From Stigmatella aurantiaca DW4/3-1 (GTDB lineage: Bacteria; Myxococcota; Myxococcia; Myxococcales; Myxococcaceae), in the NCBI RefSeq assembly GCF_000165485.1, contig NC_014623.1, forward strand, positions 9,628,893-9,692,892: 64,000 nt of DNA, given 5' to 3'. Made by a program: the position numbers and the translations under genes. Shown here piece after piece: positions 42,175-50,404 of the stretch. Positions within the stretch are counted from its first letter, which is position 1. The number at the start of each line of letters is the position of its first letter. Under the pieces are notes generated by a model. It was given only the letters and a program-made list of their open reading frames with translations. It made no database searches and was not told the origin of the DNA.

Positions 42175-43218
42175 ATGTCCTGTGCGCACTGCGGGAAACC
42201 GCTCCCCACGCCTCCCGGCCGGTTCTGCGCTCACTGTGGAGAGTCCACCCCCCCCTCCGAGGGCCCCCGGCTTCCCCCCGAGGTGAGCCGGGCCGCGGCC
42301 TCCGCGACGCAAGCCACCCGGCGCGCCGCGGAGCACACCGCCTCCGCGGTGCAGAACGTCCTCGAGGATCCCCGCCTGCGCGAGCGCCTCCCGGGCCGCT
42401 CGCTGGCGTTGCTCGGCGCGGGGCTCGTGGCGCTCGCCATTCTCCTGTCCCTGCTGCCCCTCTTCTCCGGCATCGGCTTCGTGTGGTCGGCGGTGATGCT
42501 CACCGGCAGCGTGCTCATCGGTGCGCGCGAGCTTCACGCCGCCGGCCGCCCCCTTCCCGCCCCCGTGCTGCGCGCCGCCCAGGTGGCCGAGCATCCCCAC
42601 TTCCTCCCTGCCTTCACCCTGCTCACGTTCGTGCAGGCCTTCATGACGTTGACGCTGGGCGTGGTGCCCCTTCTGTGGCTCCTGGCCGCCATCGTGCTCG
42701 GCTACGACCAGCGCCATGCCCTGCGCCCACTCGTGGCCAACACCGGCACGCCCACCCAGCAGCGCCTCGGCCGCTGGGTGCTCGTGGGCGCCCTCGTGTG
42801 CGCCACGTCGATGTGGCTGCTGTCCTGGGGGTACGGCGGCGGCTACTTCCTCGGCGGCTTCCAGCCCTACCACGTGCGCGAGATGCAGATGGATGGCTTC
42901 ACGCGCAACTACGTGGACCACTACGAGTTCCGCTACGACTCGATGGTCAACTACATGCCGCCCTACGTCGCCTCGGGACGCTCCCGGCCATTCGCGTCCC
43001 TGACCGTTCTCGCCCTCGGGGCGCTCGTGGTGCTCGCCCGCGCGCGGCCGCGGAGGTTCGCCGCCTACCCGTGGCTTCTGCCCGTGCTCGCGGGGGCCGT
43101 CACGCTCTGGGCCTTGTTGGGGCTGGTCTCCCGCCCCGGTCCGTGGCTCTTCCTCGCCGGCGCCCTCGTCATCTCGGCCGCGGTGGCGCGCGACTTCCTC
43201 ATGCGGCGGCGGACCTGA
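42175..43218 (+). CDS. Zinc-ribbon membrane protein (347 aa)
   Basis: Begins MSCAHCGKPLPTPPGRFCAH with a C-x2-C...C-x2-C zinc ribbon, then an amphipathic Ala-rich stretch and about seven hydrophobic segments (LALLGAGLVALAILLSLLPL, VPLLWLLAAIVLGY, LYPWLLPVLAGAVTLWALLG type). A polar loop between (RNYVDHYEFRYDSMVNYMPP) is probably periplasmic. No enzymatic motif. Its 3' end overlaps the convergent hydrolase gene by 20 bases. Family not recognised. Confidence 0.6.
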   Translation: MSCAHCGKPLPTPPGRFCAHCGESTPPSEGPRLPPEVSRAAASATQATRRAAEHTASAVQNVLEDPRLRERLPGRSLALLGAGLVALAILLSLLPLFSGIGFVWSAVMLTGSVLIGARELHAAGRPLPAPVLRAAQVAEHPHFLPAFTLLTFVQAFMTLTLGVVPLLWLLAAIVLGYDQRHALRPLVANTGTPTQQRLGRWVLVGALVCATSMWLLSWGYGGGYFLGGFQPYHVREMQMDGFTRNYVDHYEFRYDSMVNYMPPYVASGRSRPFASLTVLALGALVVLARARPRRFAAYPWLLPVLAGAVTLWALLGLVSRPGPWLFLAGALVISAAVARDFLMRRRT

Positions 43219-44014
43219 GGTAGGCGTCGAGCGCCTGGTTCACCGCCTGGGGAGCGCTCAGGTGGGGCAGGTGCCCGCTGGCGGAGATGGAGACCAGCGT
43301 GGCCTGGGGGATGGTCCGCGCCATGTACTGGGCCACGGAGTCGGGCACGGCGAAGTCCTCTCCCGCCTGGAGGATGAGCGTGGGGGTCTGCAAACGGGTC
43401 AAGTCCTCCCGGTGGTCGGACTGGAAGATGATGCGCGCGATGGACCGGGCGATGTCGGGCCGCATGCTGGACAGGGTCCGGATAAACTCCTGCGTCAGCT
43501 CGGGCCGCTCGGGGTTGCCCATGGCCGCCGCCGCGAAACCGCTCGCCCAGGAGACGAAGCTCGCGGACATGGACTCGTACAGGGCGTCGATCTCCGATTG
43601 CTCGAACCCCCCGACATAGCCCTGGGCGGCATCATTCAGGTAGCGCGGCGAGGCCTTCACGAACACGAGGTGCCGGAAGCGCGAGGGGTCCATCACCGCC
43701 GCCAGCGTCCCCACCATGCCGCTGACCGAATGGCCCACCAAGGTGCACTGGGTGATTTTCAGCTCGTCACACAGCTCCAGCACATCCTCCGCATAGCCCC
43801 GGAGGCTGCGGTAGCGGCGCGAGGAGTAGGCGTTGTAGTCGGACCGGCCACAGCCCACGTGATCGAAGAGGACGACGCGGTACCGGCGCTGGAAGGCCTC
43901 CGCCTGGTAGCGCCAGGCGCTCTGATCCGAGCCAAAACCATGGGCGAAGAGAAGCGTCTCCTCCCCACTGCCGAGCACCTTCACGTTGTTGCGCTTCCAG
44001 AGGAACGAATCCAT
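43199..44014 (-). CDS. RsbQ-like alpha/beta hydrolase (271 aa)
   Basis: From ATG 44014 (AAGG 10 bases upstream) the length, 271, equals that of Bacillus RsbQ (269). The triad falls at matching positions: Ser96 in VGHSVSG, Asp220 in AGEDFAVPD, His248 in SGHLPH, with oxyanion loop LLFAHGFGSDQSAW. RsbQ and the related KAI2/D14 proteins bind or hydrolyse a small hydrophobic ligand and pass a signal to a PAS-containing partner. Here no PP2C phosphatase is adjacent; the next upstream gene is a histidine kinase, a possible replacement partner. The longer frame to 44089 is rejected. Strong family match; role is inference. Confidence 0.8.
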   Translation of the reverse strand: MDSFLWKRNNVKVLGSGEETLLFAHGFGSDQSAWRYQAEAFQRRYRVVLFDHVGCGRSDYNAYSSRRYRSLRGYAEDVLELCDELKITQCTLVGHSVSGMVGTLAAVMDPSRFRHLVFVKASPRYLNDAAQGYVGGFEQSEIDALYESMSASFVSWASGFAAAAMGNPERPELTQEFIRTLSSMRPDIARSIARIIFQSDHREDLTRLQTPTLILQAGEDFAVPDSVAQYMARTIPQATLVSISASGHLPHLSAPQAVNQALDAYLRSAAA

Positions 44015-44147
44015 AGACGCCTTGTCGAAAGGAAGGGGGGCCTGGGCGCTTCGTACCGGTTCCCCCCCAGGGCGTAAATCCCAGTCCACCTTCGTCTTCC
44101 GGAAACTGCCTGTTTCACGACGCCATTCCGGGCCGACCGGCCGCGGT

Positions 44148-45455
44148 TCAGGCGGGCCGCAAGGACAGGATGAAGCGCGCGCCCCCCGAGGGCTGATTCT
44201 CGGCGCTCAACAAGCCACCAAAGCTCTCCATGTATTGACGGGAAACCGCCAGCCCCAGGCCCGTCCCCTTCCCCTGGGCCTTGGTGGTGAAAAAGGGCGT
44301 GAAGAGCTGCGTCAGGTGCTCGGGCGAGAAGCCCGGCCCGTTGTCCTCCACCACCACCCGCACCCACTCGGGGGTGGTGCTCACCTGGAGCACCACCCGG
44401 GGGGTCGCCACCCGTGCCTCCTCGAGCGCGTCCGCCGCGTTGAGCAGCAGGTTGAGCAGCACCTGCACCAGGCGCCGGGCGTCGGCTTGGACCAGGGGCA
44501 CCTCCGGGGGGACCTCCACCACCATCGCCAGCTTCCTCAACCGCAGCGAGGCCAGCCGCATGCTCTCCACGATGAGGATGTGCAGTTGGCAAGCGCTCAG
44601 ATCCCCCGGCCCCAGCTCCAGGGAGCCGCGCGCCAGCCCGGTCAGGTCCCGGACGATCTGCTGGATGCGCACCACCCCATCCTGCGTCTCCCTCACCACC
44701 TCCACGAACTCCTCGAGGGAGGCGCCCTGGCGCGGCAGCTGCTCGTGGAGAAAGTGCAGGTTGGCCTGGATGAAGGCCAGGGGGTTGTTCACCTCGTGCG
44801 CCACGCCCGCCACCAGCCGCCCCACCTGCGCCAGTTGATCCGCCTCCACCGCCCGCCGGTGCGTGGCCTCCAGCATCTCCTGCGCTTGCCGCCGGTTCAC
44901 TTCCTCCTGGGCGCGCGCCCGCTGCAACTGCACATAGAAGTGGGTGGCCTGAACCGCCATCACCCCCGCCAGGGCCACGAGCAGCCCCCACACCGCCACG
45001 GACAAGAGCGGTTGGCCACTGAGCACCAGCACGCTGAGCGCCGACAGAACGCTGGTCACCGCGCCCACCACCGCGGCCCGCATGTTGCCCGTCGCCATCA
45101 GGACGCCCACGATGGGCATCGCGCAGAACCAGGCGAACAGCGGGCTCTGCACCCCGCCGAGCCTCCAGACCACCACCGCGATCGCCAGATTGGGAACCAC
45201 CAGCACGGTCGCCAGCCGGAGCCACTCCCGGCTGCGCGCGTCCAGCCAGGGCTGCACCCAGATCAGCACCGAGGCCATCGACATCCCCCACCACCCGCAC
45301 CGGATCCACAGCGTGTCCCAGGGCACCCGCGGATGGGCCGACAGACAGTCGATCCCCCACGGCAGCAGGGTGTACATGCAGAGCATCCACACGTACCGCG
45401 GCCACGCTTGAAGCCGGGGAGACACAGAGAACGGGGCGGTGGCTTCGGCCGACAT
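44148..45455 (-). CDS. Membrane histidine kinase (435 aa)
   Basis: Start ATG 45455 is chosen; the frame's TTG at 45473 is less likely. Six or so membrane helices at about 20-175 with few loops, then a short coiled coil (VQLQRARAQEEVNRRQAQEM), HisKA with His in VAGVAHEVNNPLAFIQANLH, and an HATPase with LVQVLLNLLLNAADALEEAR, DNGPGFSPEH and GKGTGLGLAVSRQY. No receiver is attached and none lies nearby. The inverted repeat at 45473-45504 lies just upstream and may control it. Probably cotranscribed with the RsbQ-like gene 133 bases downstream. Confidence 0.88.
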   Translation of the reverse strand: MSAEATAPFSVSPRLQAWPRYVWMLCMYTLLPWGIDCLSAHPRVPWDTLWIRCGWWGMSMASVLIWVQPWLDARSREWLRLATVLVVPNLAIAVVVWRLGGVQSPLFAWFCAMPIVGVLMATGNMRAAVVGAVTSVLSALSVLVLSGQPLLSVAVWGLLVALAGVMAVQATHFYVQLQRARAQEEVNRRQAQEMLEATHRRAVEADQLAQVGRLVAGVAHEVNNPLAFIQANLHFLHEQLPRQGASLEEFVEVVRETQDGVVRIQQIVRDLTGLARGSLELGPGDLSACQLHILIVESMRLASLRLRKLAMVVEVPPEVPLVQADARRLVQVLLNLLLNAADALEEARVATPRVVLQVSTTPEWVRVVVEDNGPGFSPEHLTQLFTPFFTTKAQGKGTGLGLAVSRQYMESFGGLLSAENQPSGGARFILSLRPA

Positions 45456-45472
45456 GGCGGGAGGAGAGGGCA

Positions 45473-45504
45473 ATATCGCTGTTACTTGATTAATTCAGCG
45501 ATAT
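45473..45504. promoter_or_regulatory. 9-bp inverted repeat ahead of a histidine kinase gene
   Basis: ATATCGCTG (45473-45481) and CAGCGATAT (45496-45504) are perfect complements separated by 14 AT-rich bases, in the 89-base gap upstream of the kinase start. Spacing of two DNA turns fits a dimeric repressor or activator site. Confidence 0.45.
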
Positions 45505-45544
45505 CAGAATTTCAGCAGTCGCATGGACGCGCCCGCCCGTCAAG

Positions 45545-45850
45545 TCACCCTCTGGTAGGAGGCGGCATCCCAGCGGCACGAACCCTGCGCGCCTGGCCGC
45601 CCACGAGCCGCAGCTTCTCGGCCCGGGTCAATCGCTTGAGGGCGGCTTCCCGGCGCAGCGCGGCCCCCCGGTCCACCGCGGGCTCACTCCAGACGAGCGC
45701 CACGGGAAGGCGCGCCCGGGTGTACGCCGCGCCCCGCCCCTTTCCATGGGTGGCCAACCGGCGCTCCAGGTTGTTGGTGGCGCCGGTGTACAGCGTCCCA
45801 TCCCGGCAGCGCAGCATGTAGACGGTCCAAGCCTGGGAAGCGTCCTGCAC
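45545..45850 (-). CDS. GIY-YIG nuclease domain protein, YhbQ/UPF0213 type (101 aa)
   Basis: Compact single-domain protein with the core TVYMLRCRDGTLYTGATNNL, ERRLATHGKGRGAAYTRAR, VALVWSEP and ALKRLTRAEKLRLV. These match the small stand-alone GIY-YIG proteins (YhbQ-like), which act on DNA or RNA. GIY is present as TVY-LYTG, and the Arg of ERRL is retained. Length ~100 is normal. Separate from neighbours; the upstream CBS gene ends 30 bases away on the same strand. Confidence 0.85.
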   Translation of the reverse strand: MQDASQAWTVYMLRCRDGTLYTGATNNLERRLATHGKGRGAAYTRARLPVALVWSEPAVDRGAALRREAALKRLTRAEKLRLVGGQARRVRAAGMPPPTRG

Positions 45851-45880
45851 GCGCGGAACTGTACCGCATCGAAGCCCCCC

Positions 45881-46231
45881 TCAGGACATCCCACGCTCTT
45901 CCAGCATCCCCTCCAGCAGATCCGTGGCCCGGATCAACCGCACCTGCCTCGGCTCTTCCCCTCCCCCACACACCTCCATCACCCGGGACACGGGCAACAG
46001 GGGATCCTCGCCCCAGGCCGCCAAGATGTGGGCCTCGCTGAGCAGCCCCAGCAGCCGCCCCGTCTCATCCAGGACGGGAAGCAGGCGGACATGGTGCCGC
46101 TCCATCACCTGCAAGGCACTCAAAAGCGTCGCGGTGGGTAAAACGGCGACAGCTTGGCAGGAGGTCTCTTCTTCTTCAGCACGCTGTTGCTGCATTCCAT
46201 CGGCCTCCAGATCGGTGTGGGGATGTGGCAT
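45881..46231 (-). CDS. CBS-domain protein (116 aa)
   Basis: ATG 46231 follows GGGAGG at ideal spacing, so the frame to 46264 is rejected. One full CBS motif is seen (TLLSALQVMERHHVRLLPVL, DETGRLLGLLSEAHIL), followed by a shorter second half (LPVSRVMEVCGGGEEPRQVR). CBS modules bind adenosyl ligands and usually sense energy state. Stand-alone small CBS proteins are regulators of unknown targets. Acidic N-terminus of ~25 residues. Divergent from the hydrolase gene at 46342. Confidence 0.75.
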   Translation of the reverse strand: MPHPHTDLEADGMQQQRAEEEETSCQAVAVLPTATLLSALQVMERHHVRLLPVLDETGRLLGLLSEAHILAAWGEDPLLPVSRVMEVCGGGEEPRQVRLIRATDLLEGMLEERGMS

Positions 46232-46341
46232 TGCAACCTCCCTGCCGACCACGAGGATGCTCACTTTTCAACGAAGCGCACGTCGTTCTACCCGAGTACA
46301 ATTCTCCCGTGACGCGAGCACAGGAGCACAGGCTCCATCGA

Positions 46342-47361
46342 ATGGCAGATCTTTTCTCCCGGACGGTACGCCCAGGGGGAGAAAGTCCGCTGACCCTGAC
46401 TTTCCGGCCCGACGAGCTGTACCGGGTGCCCACCGACGACGGGGCCTCCATCAGCTTGGGCCGCTACCACCCGCGGGGCGAGCGCCGCTACGCCGAGCCC
46501 GTCATTCTCTGCCACGGGCTGGGGGCGAACCGCTTCCACATGGACTTCGACGAGCACTACAGCCTGGCCCGGCACCTGGCCCGGGCGGGCTTCGAGTCCT
46601 GGGTGCTGGAGCTGCGGGGCCGGGGGCTGGCAGGACCCGGTGGGGAGTTCACCTTCGATGACCAGGCCGAGCACGATGTGCGCGCCGCCTTGCGCACCGC
46701 GCTGTCCACGGGGGCCAAGGAAGTGCTCTGGGTCGGCCACTCCAAGGGAGGGCTGATGCTGTATGCGCACCTGGCCCGCAACCCCCAGGCCCCCGTGCGC
46801 GCGGCGGTGGCCCTGGGCAGCCCCTTCACCTTCGCCGTGCAGCCCGGCCTGCGCCTCTTCATTCAACGCATCGAGCCATTGTTGCGACTCAAAATGATTC
46901 CCACCCGCCGCATCACCGGGTTGGCATTCTTCGGGGCGCCGCCGGGGCCGCTGACGCGCTACATGATGTTGGCGGCCAACATGGAGACGGACGTGGTGAA
47001 GCGGGCGCTGGCCAACGTGCCCTCGGACATCTCCGGAGGGGTGGCGCGGCAGTTCGCGCGGTGGATCGCCACCAACGCCTTCACCTCTTATGATGGTGGG
47101 TTCGACTACCGGGTGCCGCTGGCCGGGGCGCGGATGCCTTTCCTGCTGCTGGCGGGCAACAAGGACTTGCTGGCCCCGCCGCTGGCGGTGGCCCGGGCCC
47201 AGGAACACCTGGGAGGCCCCGTGAAGCTGGTCATCGCCGGAAGGGACCACGGCTTCGCGGAGGACTATGGCCACGCGGACCTGGTGCTCGGCCGCCGGGC
47301 GCCGGATGAAATCTTCCCGCTGCTGGAGACGTTCCTGGCGGCGCACGCCACCCGCCTCTAG
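46342..47361 (+). CDS. Alpha/beta hydrolase (339 aa)
   Basis: Start ATG 46342; GTG 46309 is an alternative. Motifs in order: VILCHGLGANRFHMDFDEHY (oxyanion loop), GFESWVLELRGRGLA, nucleophile Ser in LWVGHSKGGLMLYAHLAR, acid in LAGNKDLLAPP and His in VIAGRDHGFAEDYGHADLVL. It is an esterase/lipase-type enzyme of the AB_hydrolase class, soluble and without signal peptide. The lid region (TRRITGLAFFGAPPGPLTRY) is hydrophobic, suggesting a lipid-like substrate. Substrate unknown. Divergent from the CBS gene; a 110-base promoter region separates them. Confidence 0.8.
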   Translation: MADLFSRTVRPGGESPLTLTFRPDELYRVPTDDGASISLGRYHPRGERRYAEPVILCHGLGANRFHMDFDEHYSLARHLARAGFESWVLELRGRGLAGPGGEFTFDDQAEHDVRAALRTALSTGAKEVLWVGHSKGGLMLYAHLARNPQAPVRAAVALGSPFTFAVQPGLRLFIQRIEPLLRLKMIPTRRITGLAFFGAPPGPLTRYMMLAANMETDVVKRALANVPSDISGGVARQFARWIATNAFTSYDGGFDYRVPLAGARMPFLLLAGNKDLLAPPLAVARAQEHLGGPVKLVIAGRDHGFAEDYGHADLVLGRRAPDEIFPLLETFLAAHATRL

Positions 47362-47430
47362 AGCAAGCGCGCGCCAGGGGAGCGGCGGGCAGTTGCCCTT
47401 TGGCCCAGTCCTGCGTACAGGAAGTTCCGC

Positions 47431-48423
47431 ATGCCGCCCACCCGCTCCCGCGCCCCCCTGCTGGTCCTCTGCCTGCTCCTGGGCGTGGTGGGCTGCCACA
47501 AGCCGCCCCAGGAGGAGCCGGACGCCAACGTGGTGGCCATGGTGAACGGCGAGGTGCTCGGCCGGGCCGAGTTCGAGCAGGAGCTCTGGCGGGAGCTGTC
47601 CTCGGCCGAGGGGCCCGAGCGCACCCCGGAAGAGGTGGAGCCCTTCAAGCGGGCGCTGCTGGACACGTTGATCAAACGGATGCTGCTCTTGCAGCAGGCC
47701 AAGCAGTACAACCTCACCGTCACCCCGGACGAGGTGGACCGGCGCATGCTGCGGCTGTCGGGGGACTACCCCGCGGAGAACTTCAGCGAGGTGCTCGCCC
47801 AGGGGCAGATGTCGCTGGCGGAGCTGAGGGCGCGCGAGGCCAACCGGCTGATCATCGAGAAGCTCTTCACGAACCACGTGTACGCGCGCGTGGCGGTGAC
47901 GGAGGAGGAGCTGCGCGCGGCCTACACGGCGCACGAGGCCGAGTTCCAGGAGCCTGAGCAGGTGCACGCCGCGCAGCTCGTGGTGAAGGGGCTGGACGAG
48001 GCGCGGCGGGTGCAAGCGCAGCTCAAGGCGGGCAAGAAGTTCGCGGACCTGGCGCGCCGCTACTCGCTGAGCGCGGATGCCAAGGTGGGAGGAGACCTGG
48101 GCTTCTTCCCGCGAGGGCAGATGCCGCCCGTGTTCGACGAGGTGGTGTTCAACCTGCGGCCCGGACAGGTCTCGGACGTGGTGTCCACGGAGTACGGCTA
48201 CCACCTGTTCCGGGTGCTCGAGTTCAAGCCGGCGCGCAAGCGGGATTTCGTCGAGGTGCGTGCGAAGGTCGAGGCACGCGAGGTGAAGCGCAAGCAGGAA
48301 GAGGCGCACGAGGCCTTCGAGAAGGCGCTCCTGGACAAGGCGAAGCTCTGGGTGAACGAGCGCACGCTTCAGTCCATCCGCGGGCGGCCCGTGCCCCAGG
48401 CCTCGGCGGCCAAAGGAAGATGA
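47431..48423 (+). CDS. Parvulin-type peptidyl-prolyl isomerase lipoprotein (330 aa)
   Basis: Signal peptide LLVLCLLLGVVGC with lipidated Cys. A SurA_N-like helical region (VAMVNGEVLGRAEFEQELWR, LLDTLIKRMLLLQQAKQYNL) precedes a rotamase domain at about 160-265 (VHAAQLVVKGLDEARRVQAQ, GGDLGFFPRGQMPPVFDEVV, GYHLFRVLEF). It is a PrsA/SurA-like periplasmic chaperone that helps outer-membrane or secreted proteins fold. It precedes surA directly, with stop and next ATG overlapping in ATGA, so the two form an operon. Paralogous chaperones side by side are common in delta-proteobacteria relatives. Confidence 0.88.
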   Translation: MPPTRSRAPLLVLCLLLGVVGCHKPPQEEPDANVVAMVNGEVLGRAEFEQELWRELSSAEGPERTPEEVEPFKRALLDTLIKRMLLLQQAKQYNLTVTPDEVDRRMLRLSGDYPAENFSEVLAQGQMSLAELRAREANRLIIEKLFTNHVYARVAVTEEELRAAYTAHEAEFQEPEQVHAAQLVVKGLDEARRVQAQLKAGKKFADLARRYSLSADAKVGGDLGFFPRGQMPPVFDEVVFNLRPGQVSDVVSTEYGYHLFRVLEFKPARKRDFVEVRAKVEAREVKRKQEEAHEAFEKALLDKAKLWVNERTLQSIRGRPVPQASAAKGR

Positions 48424-48431
48424 GGAACGAG

Positions 48432-49400
48432 ATGAAGACGAAGCTGGGTGTCATCGCGGCGGCCGCGCTCCTGTGGGGCGGTGCGGCACGTGCGGAGCTG
48501 GTGGACCGGGTCGCCGCGGTGGTCAACCGCGACATCATCACGCTGTCCGAGGTGAACCAGCGGGCCGCGCCCGAGCTGTCGCGGCTGGCGGGAGAGAAAG
48601 ACCCGCGCAGGCGCGCGGACGGGCGGGCGCAGATCCTCAAGCAGTCGCTGGACGTGCTCATCGCCGAGAAGCTCATCGAGGCGGAGATCCGCGAGCTGGG
48701 GATGACGGTGTCGCCCTCGGAAGTGGACGAGGCGATGGCGGACGTGCGCAAGCAGAACGGCGTGGAGACGCCAGAGCAGTTCGAGCAGCTCTTGCAGCGC
48801 GAGGGCTACACGCTCAAGAGCTACCGGGAGTTTCTCAGCAAGCAGATCGCCCGCGGCCGGCTGATGCAGATGAAGGTGGGCCCCAAGGTGAAGGTGTCCG
48901 AGGAGGACCTGAAGGCGGCGTACGCGCAGTACGCGAAGCTGGAGGGCGGGGAGGCGGAGGTGCACGCGCGCCACATCCTCGTGTCGGTGGATCCGAAGGC
49001 GACGCAGGAGCAGGTGGACGCGGCGCAGAAGAAGGCGCAGGCCATCGCGGAAGAGGCACGGCGGCCGGGCATGGACTTCGCGTCGCTGGCGCGGGCGCGC
49101 AGCGAGGGCCCGAGCGCGGAGGATGGCGGGGACCTGGGGTTCTTCCGCCGGGGGGTGATGGTGCCCGCGTTCGAGAAGACGGCCTTCGCGCTGAAGGAGG
49201 GCGAGGTGAGCGAGCCCATCCGCACCAACTTCGGCTGGCACGTGCTGAAGGTGGAGGAGCGCCGCGCGGTGGGCGTGGCGCCTTTCGAGGACCTGCGGGC
49301 CAAGCTGGAGCAGCAGCTGCGCCAGGACAAGACGGAGAAGTACATCGACCAGTACGTGCAGGAGCTGCGGCAGAAGTCCTCCGTCGAGGTGAAGATCTGA
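48432..49400 (+). CDS. surA: Periplasmic chaperone / PPIase SurA-like
   Basis: ATG 48432 has GAGG six bases upstream and gives a clean signal peptide MKTKLGVIAAAALLWGGAAR ending ARA-E; ATG 48420 is coupled to the previous stop and remains possible. SurA N-domain: ELVDRVAAVVNRDIITLSEV, QSLDVLIAEKLIEAEIRELG; one parvulin domain at about 170-275 (VHARHILVSVDPKATQEQVD, EDGGDLGFFRRGVMVPAFEK, FGWHVLKVEERR). 322 residues, shorter than E. coli SurA because only one parvulin domain is present. It chaperones outer-membrane proteins. pdxA follows after 5 bases, echoing the surA-pdxA order of proteobacteria. Confidence 0.85.
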   Translation: MKTKLGVIAAAALLWGGAARAELVDRVAAVVNRDIITLSEVNQRAAPELSRLAGEKDPRRRADGRAQILKQSLDVLIAEKLIEAEIRELGMTVSPSEVDEAMADVRKQNGVETPEQFEQLLQREGYTLKSYREFLSKQIARGRLMQMKVGPKVKVSEEDLKAAYAQYAKLEGGEAEVHARHILVSVDPKATQEQVDAAQKKAQAIAEEARRPGMDFASLARARSEGPSAEDGGDLGFFRRGVMVPAFEKTAFALKEGEVSEPIRTNFGWHVLKVEERRAVGVAPFEDLRAKLEQQLRQDKTEKYIDQYVQELRQKSSVEVKI

Positions 49401-49405
49401 GCCCG

Positions 49406-50401
49406 GTGGGGCCCCGCCTCCGGGTGGGCATCTCGCTGGGGGATGTGTCGGGCATTGGCCCGGAGGTGACGGCGGCGGCGCTGGCGCTGCCCCGGGTGCG
49501 CCAGGCGCTCGTGCCGGTGGTGTTCGGCGACGGGCCCACGTTGGAGCGCTTCGCCCTCTTCCGCCGGTATGCGCGGACCACTCCAGCGACGCTGGGCCGG
49601 GCCACCGAGCCCACCGTGTGCGAGGTGACGGCGCTGGCGGAGAAGGACCGGGTGCCGGGCAAGCCCACGCGCGAGGGCGGCCGGGCGCAGTACGCCTACG
49701 TCACCGCGGCCATCGAGGCCGCGCGGGCCGGACAGGTGGACGCGCTGTGCACGGCGCCGGTGTCCAAGGAGCAGATCTCCCGCGCGGGCATCCCCTTCAT
49801 GGGACACACCGAGGTGCTGGCGGAGGCCTTCGGCGTGGAGGTGCTGATGCTGATGGACGGGCCGCGGGTGCGCGTGGCGCTGGCCACCAACCACGTGCCC
49901 CTGTCCGCGGTGCCGAAGCTGCTCACGGTGGAGCGGCTCACCGCGCAGCTCAAGCTGCTGTCCCGCTCGCTGCTGCCCGTGGTGGGACACCGGCCCCGGA
50001 TCGCCGTGCTGGGGCTCAACCCCCACGCGGGCGAAGGGGGGCTGCTGGGCCGCGAGGAGGTGGAGATCCTCACCCCCGCCATCCGCCAGGCGCGCGCCGC
50101 GAAGGTGGATGCGCACGGGCCCCTGCCAGCGGATGGTCTCTTCGCGCGGCCGGATGCCATCCCCTATGACGCGGTGCTGGCGATGTACCACGACCAGGGG
50201 CTCATCCCGGCCAAGGCGCTGGACTTCGAGCGCACGGTGAACGTGACGCTGGGGCTGCCGGTGCCTCGGACCTCGCCAGACCACGGCACCGCGTATGACA
50301 TCGCGGGCAAGGGACAGGCGAGCCGCGTGCCCATGGTGGAAGCGCTGCTCAAGGCGGCCCAGCTCGCCCAGCCCAGGCCCCCACGCACCCGGCAAGGCTG
50401 A
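49406..50401 (+). CDS. pdxA: 4-hydroxythreonine-4-phosphate dehydrogenase PdxA
   Basis: GTG 49406 is the first start after the surA stop, with GAGGTGAAG upstream. 331 residues. Motifs: VGISLGDVSGIGPEVTAAAL at the N-terminus, CTAPVSKEQISRAGIPFMGH with a metal-binding His, VLGLNPHAGEGGLLG with the second His, MYHDQGLIPAKAL with the third, and VPRTSPDHGTAYDIAGKG. The enzyme oxidises 4-phosphohydroxy-L-threonine in pyridoxal phosphate synthesis. Third gene of an operon with the two chaperones. Converges on the AgmX-like gene; only 3 bases separate the stops. Confidence 0.93.
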   Translation: MGPRLRVGISLGDVSGIGPEVTAAALALPRVRQALVPVVFGDGPTLERFALFRRYARTTPATLGRATEPTVCEVTALAEKDRVPGKPTREGGRAQYAYVTAAIEAARAGQVDALCTAPVSKEQISRAGIPFMGHTEVLAEAFGVEVLMLMDGPRVRVALATNHVPLSAVPKLLTVERLTAQLKLLSRSLLPVVGHRPRIAVLGLNPHAGEGGLLGREEVEILTPAIRQARAAKVDAHGPLPADGLFARPDAIPYDAVLAMYHDQGLIPAKALDFERTVNVTLGLPVPRTSPDHGTAYDIAGKGQASRVPMVEALLKAAQLAQPRPPRTRQG

Positions 50402-50404
50402 CGC

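Noticed and set aside
46288-48309. 673-codon minus-strand open frame
   Set aside because: Antisense of the hydrolase and the PPIase gene.
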